The position numbers and the translations under genes are program-made. Shown piece after piece: positions 32,954-44,275 of a stretch of DNA of 64,000 nt. The stretch is from Hygrophila difformis (Eukaryota; Streptophyta; Magnoliopsida; Lamiales; Acanthaceae), in assembly GCA_030278955.1 (NCBI GenBank), contig JAOANR010000008.1:39564148-39628147 (forward strand). The letters run 5' to 3'. Positions within the stretch are counted from its first letter, which is position 1. The number at the start of each line of letters is the position of its first letter. The notes below the pieces were generated by a model. The model was not told the origin of the DNA. It saw nothing but the letters and a program-made list of their open reading frames with translations, and did no database searches.

Positions 32954-34128
32954 AAGACTCAGAGAAATGGGTTCAAGGAATTTTCCCAGACTAACGGATT
33001 CCTATACTATGAAAACAGGTTGTGCATACCCCGAGGTTCAATAAGAGAATTATTAATCCAAAAGGCTCATGGAAGTGGCCTAATGGGACACTTAGGAAAT
33101 AGTGCCACACTGGAATTCTTGTGGAACGGTTCTACTGGCCTGGCATGAAAAAGCAGGTTGTTGACTACATAGCCAAGTGTCTGGTCATCTGAGGGCCAAA
33201 TCGACTGTTAAACCACATGGCTTATACCAATCATTACCAGTGCCAGAAGGACTCTGGCTTGATTTATCTATGGATTTTGTACTTGGGTTGCCTCGAACTG
33301 CGAGAGCAAAAGATTAAATTTTTGTAGTCGTTGACCGTTTCTCGAAGATGGCCCACTTTATCCCATGTGCAAGGACCAACAATGCCAGCCATATAGCAAA
33401 ATAGTTTTTCAAAGAAGTGGTACGTCTACACGGAGTACCGAAATCAATTGTCTCTGATCGCGACGTGAAATTTCTAAGCTATTTCTGGAAGGGATTTTGG
33501 CGTGAAATGGGCACGCAGCTTTTGTTCTCCACTTTGTATCATCGTCAAACGAACGGACAGACAGAAGCAGTAAATCACTTGTTAGTAACCTTCTACGTAT
33601 TATTACTTCTTCAAATTCAAAAAGCTGGGATGAATGTTTGCCTCATATTGAATTTGCTTATAATCGATACATTCATCGTGCCACACATATGTCACCCTTC
33701 GAGATAGTCTACGGGTTTAATCCGCTAACCCTGCTTGATTTTCTGCCACTACCTCGTAGTGAGCGTATGAATGTAAATGGCAGGGATAGAGCCAAAGCGA
33801 TCAAAGACCTTCATCAAAATGTGCGCGAAAGTCTTCAAAAGGCGTCTAAAAATTACGCCCGACTGCCAACAAGGGCCGAAAGAAACTGCTTCTGAAACCC
33901 AGAGACTGGGTTTGGGTTCACATGCGCAAAGAACGGTTTCCTACGCAACGCCACGGAAAGCTCGCACCTCGCGGAACAGGACCATTTCTAGTCCTTGAGA
34001 AAATTAATGAAAATGCTTATAGGATTAAACTGCCTGAAGACTATAATATTCATCCGACTTTTAATGTTGCAGATCTCTTCTTATTTGAGCGAGACGAGGA
34101 TCTTGAATCTGATCGGTTGATGGATTAA
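32954..34128 (+). pseudogene. Integrase of the chromovirus-like element
   Basis: The N-terminal zinc region is badly broken (33040-33400 in mixed frames). The core is readable as [20 protein letters not shown] (second Asp) and [13 protein letters not shown] (Glu), then [20 protein letters not shown]. The C-terminal part gives WVHMRKERFP, RGTGPFLVLEKINENAYRI and HPTFNVADLFLF, and stops at 34128. At least four frame changes. Confidence 0.85.
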
Positions 34129-34136
34129 CCTCCCCA

Positions 34137-34153
34137 ATGGGGTGGGGATGGAG
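34137..34153 (+). other. Polypurine tract
   Basis: GGGGTGGGGATGGAG stands directly before the 3' LTR start TGGTCGCC. It marks the plus-strand primer of the element and fixes the LTR border. Confidence 0.7.
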
Positions 34154-35375
34154 TGGTCGCCGAAACAAATGGACTGATAATACCCACTTTTCCGTATGGC
34201 CCGGTATCTAGGCAACGGATCAAAAGATTCACTGATTCCATTTATCGTTTTCTATTGCAGGAAACAGATAAAACTGAGCCTAAAGGAGCCAAAAAGATGC
34301 AGCTGCTGATCCAGCTTGAAGAATACCGGAAGAAGCCGGGACCCATCACTCTGGGTCCCACCTCCTCGAACTGAAACCGGAAGAAGGATGACCTCCAGAT
34401 GCAAATACGGATCAAATTAGCATGAAGAGGTCAAAAAGGAGGGTCCCATCGTCACTGTCACCGTCGCCGGAGCTCCGGCGAGGTTTCCGGAATCTGGCCA
34501 GAAGTTGTCGGAAAAGTCATCGGTCAAGGGAGGTCAAAGCCGGAACAGTATAGTGGACCCCAGCCCCAAATCAGTTCGGGAGTCTTCAAGTCCAGAACCC
34601 CCGTCGCTAGACAAGTTCCCCCGTCGCTAGACTGAGGCTTATGACGTGATCCATCGTCTTACGATGTGTGACATACGATGCTAAGCATCACCCCCGTTGC
34701 AAGACAATGCCTCACAACATGGTCCTTTGCCTTATGACGCGGAACCTACGACGCTAGACCACACTCACGTCGCTAGACCAGGTTAGCGTCGTACCCCAGT
34801 CTTGCGACGAGAGCCCTCCGGCCCAGCCAGCTTACGAGCGGAACCGCTCCACGACGCGAGACGAGGATCACGACGTAATTCGAGGCTCGCGTCGTCCAGC
34901 CCAGTTTTTGTTTCTTTTTCATTTCCGGTTGTTGAAAACGATCTCGGGTTGTTTAATTAACTTGTATTGGTTGTTGTATGTGGTTTCCCTAGATATATGG
35001 GAACCCTAACATTTGTCACACACTTTGATCATTTTGAATACAATCCTTCATTTTATCGAAGTCATTTTTACTTCTTGAGAGCATCATTTGCTCTCAACAA
35101 TCTTGTGAATTCTTTCCTTATGGAACCTCACACCATTGTTGTTTCAAACCGACTCCAATGGAAGCAAGATCGATGCACTTGGTGGGGGCATGCTCGGGTT
35201 AGTTCGGTCTAATCCTTGAATCGAGTCCGGGTCACCTTCGATCTAGGTTTGGGTATCTTTCATTTTCTTGTTTGTTCTTCATTTTCCATCATCCTCACCT
35301 CTCGGCCTTACCACCTCTTTCATTTTAAAATCCATATATTGCAATACTGTCGAGAATTGGTCTAGGGCTACGGCA
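34154..35375 (+). repeat. 3' LTR of the chromovirus-like element
   Basis: Nearly full-length match to 26325-27583, ending GGGCTACGGCA. It has lost several short stretches relative to the 5' copy and several CpG sites in the ACGACG region read TG or CA. Confidence 0.9.
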
Positions 35376-35626
35376 ACACCCACCCAATCTACTCAACTGT
35401 TGTTGGTGGTCTACCCATTAATTTTTTTTTTGGTGTGTCCGAGTATATTCAAGTCACATTGGACCCAAAATTAATCGCTCAAGGATCTAGTGAACATTGA
35501 ATGATTGTCTCTTTCAAAACGGAATTTCGCATACACAATGGCTCGAACCCTAGACCTTTACTTAAACTATCAGAGCCCCGTACCACTCAGGTCAACTGCG
35601 TTTGGTTACCCACTAATTGTTTAGTA
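35376..35626. other. Short flank, no gene
   Basis: Contains GGTCTACCCATTAATTT, which also occurs left of the retroelement (26248 onward, GGTCTACCCACTAATTT), and once more near 35603. It looks like older repeated DNA split by the insertion. Confidence 0.4.
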
Positions 35627-35861
35627 CTTCCTCCATGTTTTCTTATTTGCCTCATTTAGGATTTGTCTACTATTCATACTAGCACTTTGACTAGAATTTT
35701 ATCATAGTTTAACATTTTAAAATATAGCCAAGTGAGATCTTGTAATATTCATCTCTTCGAATAATTTTTAAATATCCAACTTTTAGACTTTTTTACTTGT
35801 ACCAAATTTGAATTATTATTTATTTAAAATATGCATTATAGCAAATAAAAAATGGATGAAG
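35627..35861. mobile_element. Stowaway-like MITE 1
   Basis: Ends read CTTCCTCCATGTTTT and, on the other strand, CTTCATCCATTTTTT, both flanked by TA. Length 235 bases, no coding capacity. This is the CTCCCTCCGT-type end of Tc1/mariner Stowaway MITEs. Inner sequence is shared with the MITE at 37261. Confidence 0.75.
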
Positions 35862-36184
35862 TATTACTAAATTAATAATATTATATTTAAGGATAATACA
35901 TTTATTACTATGATATAACTAATATAAAAGGGAATGGTTATGGTGCTTCCATATATTTGAAAGTATGGTCAAGACAACCATCACATCCATTAAATTAAAT
36001 CTAACGACAATAAATTAAAAGGGTAAAATTGTCAAAAAAATATATGTAATAGTTTCTTCATTTACCAAAATTTCTTTTATTATTTCCTAATATATGGTGA
36101 TTGTATCATTAATTCCAAATACTATGTTGTAATAATAAAAACTTACATGTTTAATAAATAAATTAAGAAATATAATTACGCGAT
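35862..36184. other. AT-rich flank, no gene
   Basis: 36003-36030 (CTAACGACAATAAATTAAAA and GGGTAAAATTGTC) resembles the border of the element type that also frames array 1, so it may be the start of the element holding array 2. Confidence 0.3.
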
Positions 36185-37250
36185 AATGAAATATATATTC
36201 AGCAACATAGCTTAGTACATACTATCATGTCATTGAAATGCACATAAGCAATCGCTAAAAACTACTATACCATGTCGCTGATTATACAATATTATGTCGA
36301 TGAGATATGCATAACATGGCGCTGAGATATGCATAATATGTCGCTGAAATATACTGTAGCATGTCGCTGGGAAGTACTATATAAGTCGCTGAAAATTACT
36401 AAAATATTATAGGATATTTAGATTCCTTACATCGAGTACATATATTTTCATATTAAGAGCATCCAAATCCAAATTCATTTGAGAAAGTTACGACCATTCG
36501 AAGTTTATTGCATAGGCTTTGTTGTATAAATTATGTTGCTGAATTGTGTAGGCTTCGTCTTCGAGATGCATTTAAAATAGCAATGAACTTCAAACGGCTC
36601 TAACTTTCGTAAATAAACTCGGATTTGTATGTATTTTATATGAAAATTCACCTACTTGATGCAAGGAATCAAAATATGTTATTAAATTTGAGAAATCCCA
36701 AACAAATAAGTAGCAGATTTCTCATATAATAACGTCGTTGAAATGCAAAGAACTGTGTAGTTGAGATGTACTATATAATTGTGTCGCTGAAATGGATACA
36801 ATAATGTCGCTGAATTGTATTGGCTCCATCGCTGAATTGTGTATGTCATGTCGTTGGATTGTATAGCCTATGTTGCTCACAATTGCAATGATCTTCAAAT
36901 GGCACTAACTTTCTCAAATGAATTCGAATTTTGGCAGATTTTATATTTTTGTGTTTAGAATTTTTGAAATCTAATAGTATATTTAGATATAGATAGATTC
37001 TCATATTAAGAATATCAAAATCCAAGTTCATCTGAGAAAATTATACTGTAGCCATTTTAAGTTTATTGCAGAGTGAGCCACTGAATTGCATAGATCATGT
37101 CGCTGAATTGAGTATGTCATATCACTGAGTCTTATAGTTGCTTTGCTCACAATCGAATCGATTTTTAAATGGCTCTAACTTTCTTAAATGAACTCGAATT
37201 TTGACATTTTTATATGAAAATCCACCTACTCGATGCAATGAATCTAAATC
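36185..37250. repeat. GTCGCTGA array 2 with inverted modules
   Basis: About 15 copies of ATGTCGCTGA(A/G)ATG or relatives lie at 36225-36400, 36733-36860 and 37080-37130. Between them a module CTCTAACTTTCTTAAATGAA recurs at about 36598, 36900 and 37173, and in reverse (TTCATTTGAGAAAGTTA) at about 36475 and 37027, with copies of TTTATTGCA. Direct and inverted copies alternate. The short motif is the same as in array 1. Confidence 0.7.
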
Positions 37251-37260
37251 TTCTATCATA

Positions 37261-37517
37261 CTCCCTTCGTTTTTTAAGTGTAATATTAGAATTTTTTTAT
37301 TGTTCATTGTAGAATTTTAACTTCTATTTTTTGTTATAGTTACAGAAAATAAAATGTAGCCAACTGAGATCTTGCTGGATTCGTCTCATCTTGTAATTTT
37401 TAAATATAAAATTATTAAAATTTTTATCTGTACCGAATTTGAGTTATTAATCGTTAAAAATGTGCATTGGCATACGTACAAATAAGAAACGTTACACTTA
37501 AAATGAAATAGATGATG
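37261..37517. mobile_element. Stowaway-like MITE 2, worn
   Basis: The left end is CTCCCTTCGTTTTTTAAGTG after TA; the right end carries the matching CACTTAAAATG but its last bases have changed. It shares inner parts with MITE 1, such as AGATCTTG and TGTACC(A/G)AATTTGA. Confidence 0.55.
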
Positions 37518-37976
37518 AATTTTAAAAATTTCTCCCAAAAAAATTGCAGAATTGTGGATTACGAAACGGAAAACACAATTCCCTACATATTAAGTAGAAA
37601 AATAATAAAACTAACCCTATAATTAATCCAAACCTTTGAACTTTGTAATTGATCAATGAATTAAAATGATTCTCAGTATGGTGTACCACAAAACAACCGA
37701 ATATAAAATATAAAATAAATAAATATAGGTGTATTATAAGCATATAATACATTGTACTATATAAATATATTTAATAAAATTATAACAAAGTATATTTTTA
37801 TTTACATATATGTTAGAGATAAATATATATATTATATTGTACTATATATGAAAATTTAAAAATAAATTTAATATAAGATATTATATATTAATATAAAAAT
37901 ATATTAATAAGTTATATAATAATATCAAATATAATAATTACATATTTAATATTAATTATTAATATAATACAAATAT
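37518..37976. other. AT-rich flank left of the CACTA element
   Basis: From 37680 on nearly all A and T, with TATATAT runs. It continues on the other side of the CACTA element (42394-42720), so the element landed in an AT-rich tract. No gene. Confidence 0.5.
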
Positions 37977-37998
37977 CACTACAAGAATATTGCCCATA

Positions 37999-38140
37999 AG
38001 CGACGAATCGTCGCGAGGAAAAAAAATTTCCTCGCCCAGAGGCGACTGACAAAGCGAGGAAAGTCGTTTCCTCGCTTGGAGGCGATAACTGCCGCGACCA
38101 ATGGGGAAATCGTCACCCGGGAGCGAGGATGAGGGCGAGG
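37999..38140. repeat. Left subterminal repeats of the CACTA element
   Basis: Short units (CGACGAATCGTCG, GCGAGGAAA with TTTCCTCGC twice, GGCGACTGACAAAGCGAGG) alternate in direction and can pair. ACAAAGCGAG is also the core of the hairpins near the F-box cluster. Confidence 0.75.
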
Positions 38141-40690
38141 ATTGTACGTATCATCGCCTTCCGTTTTAATTTATACCCTAGCCTGCAAAATCACAATCCC
38201 AGATTACCCATTCTTCGCCCAACCCTAGAAGAAACCCTTCTAGAGAAAAAGAAAACACAGATTAGAGGAGTGTCGTTACTGGTGAAAATTTGAGGAGGAA
38301 GATGAGAGGGGTAGCAGACAAGTGAGCGAGGAGTAGCAGTGGACGAGACAATGCGCTGGGAGCGGACTGTTGGTGGATGAAGACGGCGGTGGCAGTCCCG
38401 AGCGGTGGCCGATGGTGAGAAGGGAGCTGCGTCGTGAGGACAACGAGACGAAGCAGAGCAGTGAGAAGCAGACGCGAAACAATCTTTGGTTATTCCCGAC
38501 TTTTACGAGGTTTGACTTTGGTGATTTATGTTCCACTTCATTATTAAATTTGTACCTGATTGTGATTGCGAAACCTAGGTGCTACGTTAATTTGTTCTCG
38601 TCTTCCCATTCTCCCTATACCGGTATACCCCCAATCGCCGGCAAATGTGCAGAATAGGCGATGGCGGCCACTTCTTTGTGGTATATTCTCAAATTTCCTT
38701 AATTATTTATATTAAATGTATTCATTCGAGATTTTTGTATATATGTTCTACATTGACGAGCAAAGATAGTATATTGACACACACTATGGATCTGCTGCTA
38801 ATTTTTCCGGTCAGCGGAATACTCATTTAACTTGAGTTGTACACTGCCTACATGGATGTATGGATGTATATATTGAATATATATTCTATTTTAAATTGTA
38901 TACACTGCATAAGAATCTAGAGCTGTGCTAATTATGCACTGTTTAATCATGTCTGTAGTGTTTTCAATCAATTAGTAACATTGATCGTGAAGTGAACTTT
39001 GTTTCTTCCACTATTACATACTAATATTTCCTTGTTATCCTTACTGCAACTAAACTCTAATTCTCACCGGGAAGTGAAGGTAATTAGTAAGGACATACGA
39101 TAGTGTTTGATTTTTGTTGCATTTTCCTTCTTTTATGCTCTTGATAACTTTAAATTGATTCTTTTATTTTATTTCAGAGACCACTTTTTCCTTTGATTCA
39201 TGCGTTGCCATTTTATCAGATGAGTTGTGATTTTATTGATATTTTAATTTTGAATTGATGCTGCTTCTTTGTTCGGTTTATATTTTTTGTGTCAAATTGT
39301 CGCAGCAGTTTTTAGTTTACTTTCTTTTGGTGTGTTAATGAGTGGGTCTTGCACATTTCTCTTTAAGGTATTACTTACTGTGCTTGAGCCTGGAGACTTG
39401 AGAGGGGGGACTTGAGAGTTCCCACATTTCGTTTATGATCGAGAGCTCCCTGGAAATTTTATTTGATTCTGTCTAGATAAACTAGTTGAAGATTGAATTC
39501 ATTTTAGAGTTTTGTTGTATAATATTATTTTTGTAAATATATGTGTATGCTGCCATGTGTATAATATAGTTTGTATGTGATACAAAGTAAAGTAATAAAG
39601 ATTAGAGCAAATGTAGGGAATATTATTTTCTTTATGTCAACTCACTCGAGCAAATACAAGCCAGAGAATTTATAGGCATTTTAAACTTGCTTAGTCATTG
39701 CATGTCTAATATTTGTTTTTCATCTAATAAAACACTTCCTACTGTGGAAACATGTGGTTTGTTAAATTTCTCCATATTCTAATCCATATATCCGCAGTCC
39801 TTTTTGCATCCTAGTGCCGATATGGGAGGTTAATCGATAAATCTTGAGCCGACCAAAGGTTGTTTTTGGTGGCAATGGCTATAGATGATATCGTTAATTG
39901 AAAATGTTATCGGTTCTGGTATTGCTATGTTAATTTGTGATTTTTCGTGTATCAATGGCGAATTGCAGTGTTGAGCTTGGTATTCAGCTGATGTGTGTTC
40001 AAATTTAGAAATTTTCTACTTTTGGAAATTGAGCTGTGATTAGAAATTTACTTGATATTTACTGCATTTCATGGAGTTTGATGTGCTAGAGTAATTGGGA
40101 GAGTGTGTTGCTTGCTTGTGTAGTTGTGTAACTGAATCTAGTGTACTCGATCTGTGAAATATGCTAATAATATGGTCTGTGAGATTGGTAATGTTTGAAT
40201 CCTTAATTAGATCACAAGGAGAGGAGTTGCATGAATCACAACTATTTTTTTTAAATTCATATGAGCTGTTGACAGCAATTTCAATTATTAAGTTTATATT
40301 TGGCGTTCATTGGCCTGTCTTTTGGATTGTAATTAATGGATGCATACTTATTTTTCTGTATGCAAACAGAATAATGTTCAGATCACTTTCAGCATCCCTC
40401 TTTAAAGTAGATCCCCCCTTCCTAATGTCCAATCAAACGGCTAAGAAGTTTAAACCTGACTCCATAAGGAAAAAAAATCAGGGGACCACAAAAAGCTGTG
40501 TTTGTCCATCTTACTCTGATGGCAGTTGGATTAGATCAAGGAAATTGGAGAAGCTTGGTTTTATTGGTGGTGAGAAATCTCCCTTGAAACACTCAACAGT
40601 GACAGGAACTGAGTTGCAGTCACTGATATTGGCTCACGGACCTAGTAAAGGTGTACTAATTAGAGTTGAACCAGACATGATGGGAGCAGT
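38141..40690 (+). other. CACTA interior without recognised gene
   Basis: A TTTATACCCTAG sequence near 38170 and CCCTAGAAGAAACCC after it look like a promoter and leader. No protein is recognised up to 40690. The frame 40161-40877 (238 codons) overlaps the transporter exon in another phase; its part KPDSIRKKNQGTTKSC to KEMGDG may come from the transporter's N-terminal exon or be chance. Confidence 0.4.
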
Positions 40691-40694
40691 TTCC

Positions 40695-41249
40695 AAAGAG
40701 ATGGGTGATGGTTCTTTGTTTTGCATCATTTCTGTTGTGCAACATGGACCGTGTAAGTCCCATTATTCATTATATTTGTTATATGATATAGACTTGCTTT
40801 ACAGGTTCCTGAATGATGCTTTCCATCTAGGTTTAAGTTCTCCATGTCCTAATACATGTTGGCAACTGGTTCCTTGAGTTAACAAGCTTTTGTAATTTCT
40901 AAAGATAGAATATTTACTCTCCTTTTAACTAATATGCTTGCTTTTTCTTTAGGTGAACATGAGCATAGCAATACTGCCCATTTGTTTATACTGTTATATA
41001 TTCCCGCATTTGTTTATTTTGCTCAAAAGTTATGATAATACAAACTATACCTTATATTTGAACTATCTTGACATATTTCTATTTTCTACATTATGCTTTT
41101 TAGTGCTTTTTATTCACATAAATAGTACACGTTGTTTTGAATAGATTGTTGGAGGCATATGGGATGATAAAATTGGTGGGAAGCTAGTTCTTGGTTTTGG
41201 AGTCGTTTGGTGGTCAGTAGCAACAATTTTGACTCCAATTGCTCCAACA
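40695..41249 (+). pseudogene. Captured PHT4-type plastid phosphate transporter fragment
   Basis: Three exon pieces read in order. The first (to 40752) gives FPKRWVMVLCFASF and LLCNMDR, and ends at GTAAGT. The second (from 40953 after TTTCTTTAG) gives VNMSIAILP, then is lost. The third (from 41145 after TTGAATAG) gives IVGGIWDDKIGGKLVLGFGV and VWWSVATILTPIA. These are consecutive parts of the first membrane segments of PHT4/ANTR transporters, closest to the thylakoid member ANTR1 (PHT4;1) as I recall the family. About 27 residues between second and third piece and everything after TM2 are missing. The introns are retained, so capture was at DNA level. Confidence 0.8.
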
Positions 41250-41269
41250 GTTTATGATTTTGGTGTATT

Positions 41270-41830
41270 TTTCAGGAATAATAAATGTGCTAGAAAAGCT
41301 ACAAAACCGTCTAAATTGCCTGCAAGAGTTGACAAAAGCATCAGAAAAGCTTGGTAAGGTTTTGAATAAATCAGATTTGGTTAGGTTTCTCAAATATATT
41401 ATTTTGGATATTATTTGATGTAGTATTTGCACTCAAATCAATTTGTTAATTTGATTTGCTTTTATGAAAAATGTCTCTTTTATAAAAAATTCTAATGTTA
41501 AGATAGTTAAATGTACTCAAAAAGGATAAGAAATAGCGAAACTATTCATTATGTTGTGACCAGCCTTTCTATTTTGCTTCTCTTGTGAGATTGCTTGAAT
41601 ATGCACTTTTAGGAATATCTTTTCAGCCATCTTAGCTTAGATCCATAGCCGTGCAGGAAAAAAAATTGAAACAGCTGCAGGATGAGGCAGACAAAGAGAG
41701 GAGACTGCCTGAAAAGGAAGAAGCTGAGATGGAGAAAAAAACTCAAAAACCAAGTACAGAGATGTCATTTAATCTTTGTTGTACAGATCGAAGTGGGAAA
41801 TGTGGACCGACTGTTGTTGAGTTTCGGTAA
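41270..41830 (+). pseudogene. Captured FAS1 (CAF-1 large subunit) fragments, probable
   Basis: After TTTTTCAG at 41274 one frame reads NVLEKLQNRLNCLQELTKA, SEKLGKVLNKSDL, close to the stretch before the KER region of plant FAS1. From about 41660, after CCGTGCAG, it reads KKLKQLQDEADKERRLPEKE and EAEMEKKTQK, like the Lys/Glu/Arg-rich KER region itself. Then comes unrelated sequence with a stop. FAS1 is the large subunit of chromatin assembly factor 1. Charged repeats are easily confused, so the second piece alone would not suffice; the order and closeness of both pieces support the call. Confidence 0.55.
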
Positions 41831-42099
41831 AATAAGAGCGAGGAGATTGTTTTCTTTTGATTTGTTCACATCTACTTTCTCAATCCATACAGGTTTAGTT
41901 GATTGTACAAAAGATGAACAATATCCTTGTAAATTATACAAAACAGTTTTTTCTGGTTTGAAATGAGAATATTATTACTGTTTGCAAATTTTATGTTTCT
42001 ACTTCATGTATTTTGATGTTTCTGATATGTTTGATGCGATGAAAAGAAATTGGTATTAGGAAAAAAATAATATCTAATTCTTAAAAAAAAATTATGGAA

Positions 42100-42376
42100 G
42101 GCAAGGACATGAGTGAGGAAATCCTGTAGTCGCCAAATTCGTCATCAAATTCGTCGCCTTTGTCCTCGCCTAGTTCGTCGCCTACTTCCTCGCCTTGTTC
42201 CTCACCAAATTCCTCGCCCATTTTGTCGCCTACGTCCTCGCCCCGAAGGCGACGAATTGCTCGACGAACACCCGAAGGCGACCGACATTTAGGCGAGGAC
42301 ACGTTTTCGTCGCCTATGTCCTCGCCTATAGCTGGAGGCGAGGACATAGGCGACGAAAACGTGTCCTCGCCTCCCA
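42100..42376. repeat. Right subterminal repeats of the CACTA element
   Basis: Some 20 units of TCGTCGCC, TCCTCGCC or TTCGTC on one strand, with GGCGACGAA and GGCGAGGAC on the other. 42290-42330 and 42330-42370 form a perfect long inverted pair (GGCGAGGACACGTTTTCGTC and its complement). Confidence 0.8.
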
Positions 42377-42393
42377 GCAATTTTTTTGTAGTG

Positions 42394-42781
42394 ATATAAA
42401 CATACATCTTTTCCAAAAAAAAATATAAATATACATATATAAACATAATATAATACATATATACTATATAATATTATAATTTATAATTATTATTCATATA
42501 ATACTGTACGCTATAATTTTTTTAGATATTATTAATATTATTTAAATATATAAAGAAAATTATATAATTATAATGATATATAGATATAATAGTATATAAT
42601 ATAAATATTTTATATTTATATATTTAATATCATACATATCATACGTAATATATATATTATATAGTATATATAATATTTTATATAATATGTATACATATCA
42701 TATTTATATATTGATATTAATAAGTATAATTCTGTCCTTTCTGAATGAAAAATAAGTGAATACCACTTAGTACTTACTATT
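42394..42781. other. AT-rich flank right of the CACTA element
   Basis: Almost pure A and T to about 42725; continuation of the tract at 37680-37976. No gene. Confidence 0.5.
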
Positions 42782-44021
42782 TGTTGGGGATAAACATTTT
42801 TATCGTGTCATTGCACATATTGTATAAGCTAATGGATAGTAAATACTTGTTGTGCAAAATAAACACCATCATATAACCACAATCAAATAATAAGGGTTCT
42901 CAATTGTAAATTACATAGCACGTTCCCCGTACAGGAATAACGACAATAACAACAATATATAATAGATAATCCATGTAGATATAGAATATCAATAATCAAT
43001 AATATAAGTAAACATTGGTTTGGCATCTATTGCTGAGTCAAAGTTTTGATGGAAGTTCAACACCGATGATCGAACACAATAGATGAACCACCATGACAGC
43101 TGTCAACTTGAGCGAACTGGATATGGTTTGAACTTTGAAGGAATTCGAAAGTTGCTCAGCCCCCAACAGCTCTTTTCTCATCTAGGGAGATTTTTCACTA
43201 ACATTTGTATGCAGGGATTCTTCCCCCAAATCAGAAAGAGGAAATTTGCAGTCACCTAGTCTAAGCCCAACGGCTCTTTCTCAAATTGGAAAGAAGATCT
43301 TTTTGAATGCTAAGCTTCTTGGTTAAAAAGGATTTCAATTGAAGGGAGAATACACTTCTCACAGTTATCATCTTTGAATCTCTCTGAAATTCTCTCTAAG
43401 CTTTTCACCAAACTTTGTGAGAAGAGATTTCGATTTCCAGCCTCCTGTTCAAAGATTCAATCTGTTGTTGCAAGATCGAAGAGCCTTGGACACATCTGTG
43501 GTTAATTGTGTTTCCAAATCTTTAAGTGGATTGGTAATACACTTAAAGAGATTGTCCAAGGCCTTACTAGAGACAACCGTGCATCGTGCATATCTTCACA
43601 CTTGGAGGGGTTGCATCACAGGTTTCGACGAGGGAAACTCAAAAGTGGTCTAGCTTTGGGGAGTTGATATAGGTAGGAGAGACCTATACCAAAACTGATG
43701 ATAATTTTGGTCACTACAACTATCCGCTTGACGATTGGAGTGAATGCATTCTTAGTATTTTACTATTGTGTGTGGTTGTACACCATTGAATGAACAAATA
43801 GTGAAATTCCCTCTTGGATTGGTATCCCCCAGACGTAGGCCGAAGGCCGAACTGGGTCAACAACTCCTTGTGTTGTCTATTTACTTTATGCACTTTAATT
43901 TATTCCACTGCGCTTAAGATAAACTTTGGTATCTTAATCTGTGTGTTCACTGTCTGTGTTCGAACACTCACAGTGAACCTCTGCATAAAGTTTATCACTT
44001 GCTAGATCTGTGGACCCAACA
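42782..44021 (+). repeat. 5' LTR of the copia element
   Basis: It begins TGTTGGG and ends CCCAACA, a perfect 7-base inverted pair. AGGTATCAGAGCC follows within two bases. Confidence 0.75.
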
Positions 44022-44035
44022 AGGTATCAGAGCCA
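44022..44035 (+). other. Primer binding site, tRNA-iMet type
   Basis: GGTATCAGAGCC directly after the 5' LTR matches the tRNA-Met primer site used by most plant copia elements. Confidence 0.8.
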
Positions 44036-44275
44036 CACTCTTTCGGAGAGAGATCCAAATAGCAAGATGAGTCAAGGATGGTCATTCAACAAGCCCCCAC
44101 TGCTCGATGGGACAAACTTTTCCTTCTGGTAAAACTAGCTGCGCTCCTTCTTGATGTCACTCAATGATATGGCCTGGGATGCAGTGCTCACAAAGTATGA
44201 ACCCATTTGGGTGACTATTGATTGTGTTGCCAAATCTAAAGGCAAAAAGGAGTGGTCTGCAGGCGAGAGGATCTA

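Larger units (their letters stand above)
26325..35375 (+). mobile_element. Full-length but dead Ty3/gypsy element, chromovirus-like
   Basis: Two LTRs (26325-27583 and 34154-35375) start TGGTCGCCG and end CTACG(A/G)CA. Inside are a tRNA-Met primer site, gag with zinc knuckle, protease, RT-RNase H, integrase and a purine tract. RT wording (RVQALLDKG-like, [19 protein letters not shown]) and the protease core with GSCTNV fit the chromovirus side of plant gypsy elements (CRM, Reina or Galadriel type); no chromodomain was seen. ACACCC stands on both outer sides, directly at the right and four bases off at the left, so the target duplication is uncertain. Many stops and shifts make it inactive. LTRs differ by several indels, so the insertion is not recent. 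Confidence 0.9.
37977..42393 (+). mobile_element. CACTA element carrying host gene fragments
   Basis: The left end is CACTACAAGAATATTGC and the right end is the reverse complement of CACTACAAAAAAATTGC (two mismatches in 17). Next to both ends lie dense repeats of CGACGAA, CTCGCC and GGCGA, the subterminal repeats typical of CACTA elements. No transposase is found in the 4417 bases, so it depends on another element. The middle contains exon-like pieces of at least two host genes with splice sites kept. The flanks are ATAT on both sides; in this AT-rich site a true 3-base duplication cannot be proved. Confidence 0.85.

Noticed and set aside
42081..42458. Minus and plus frames rich in Asp/Glu/Gly or Ser/Pro
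   Set aside because: Translation of the CACTA subterminal repeats, not a protein.
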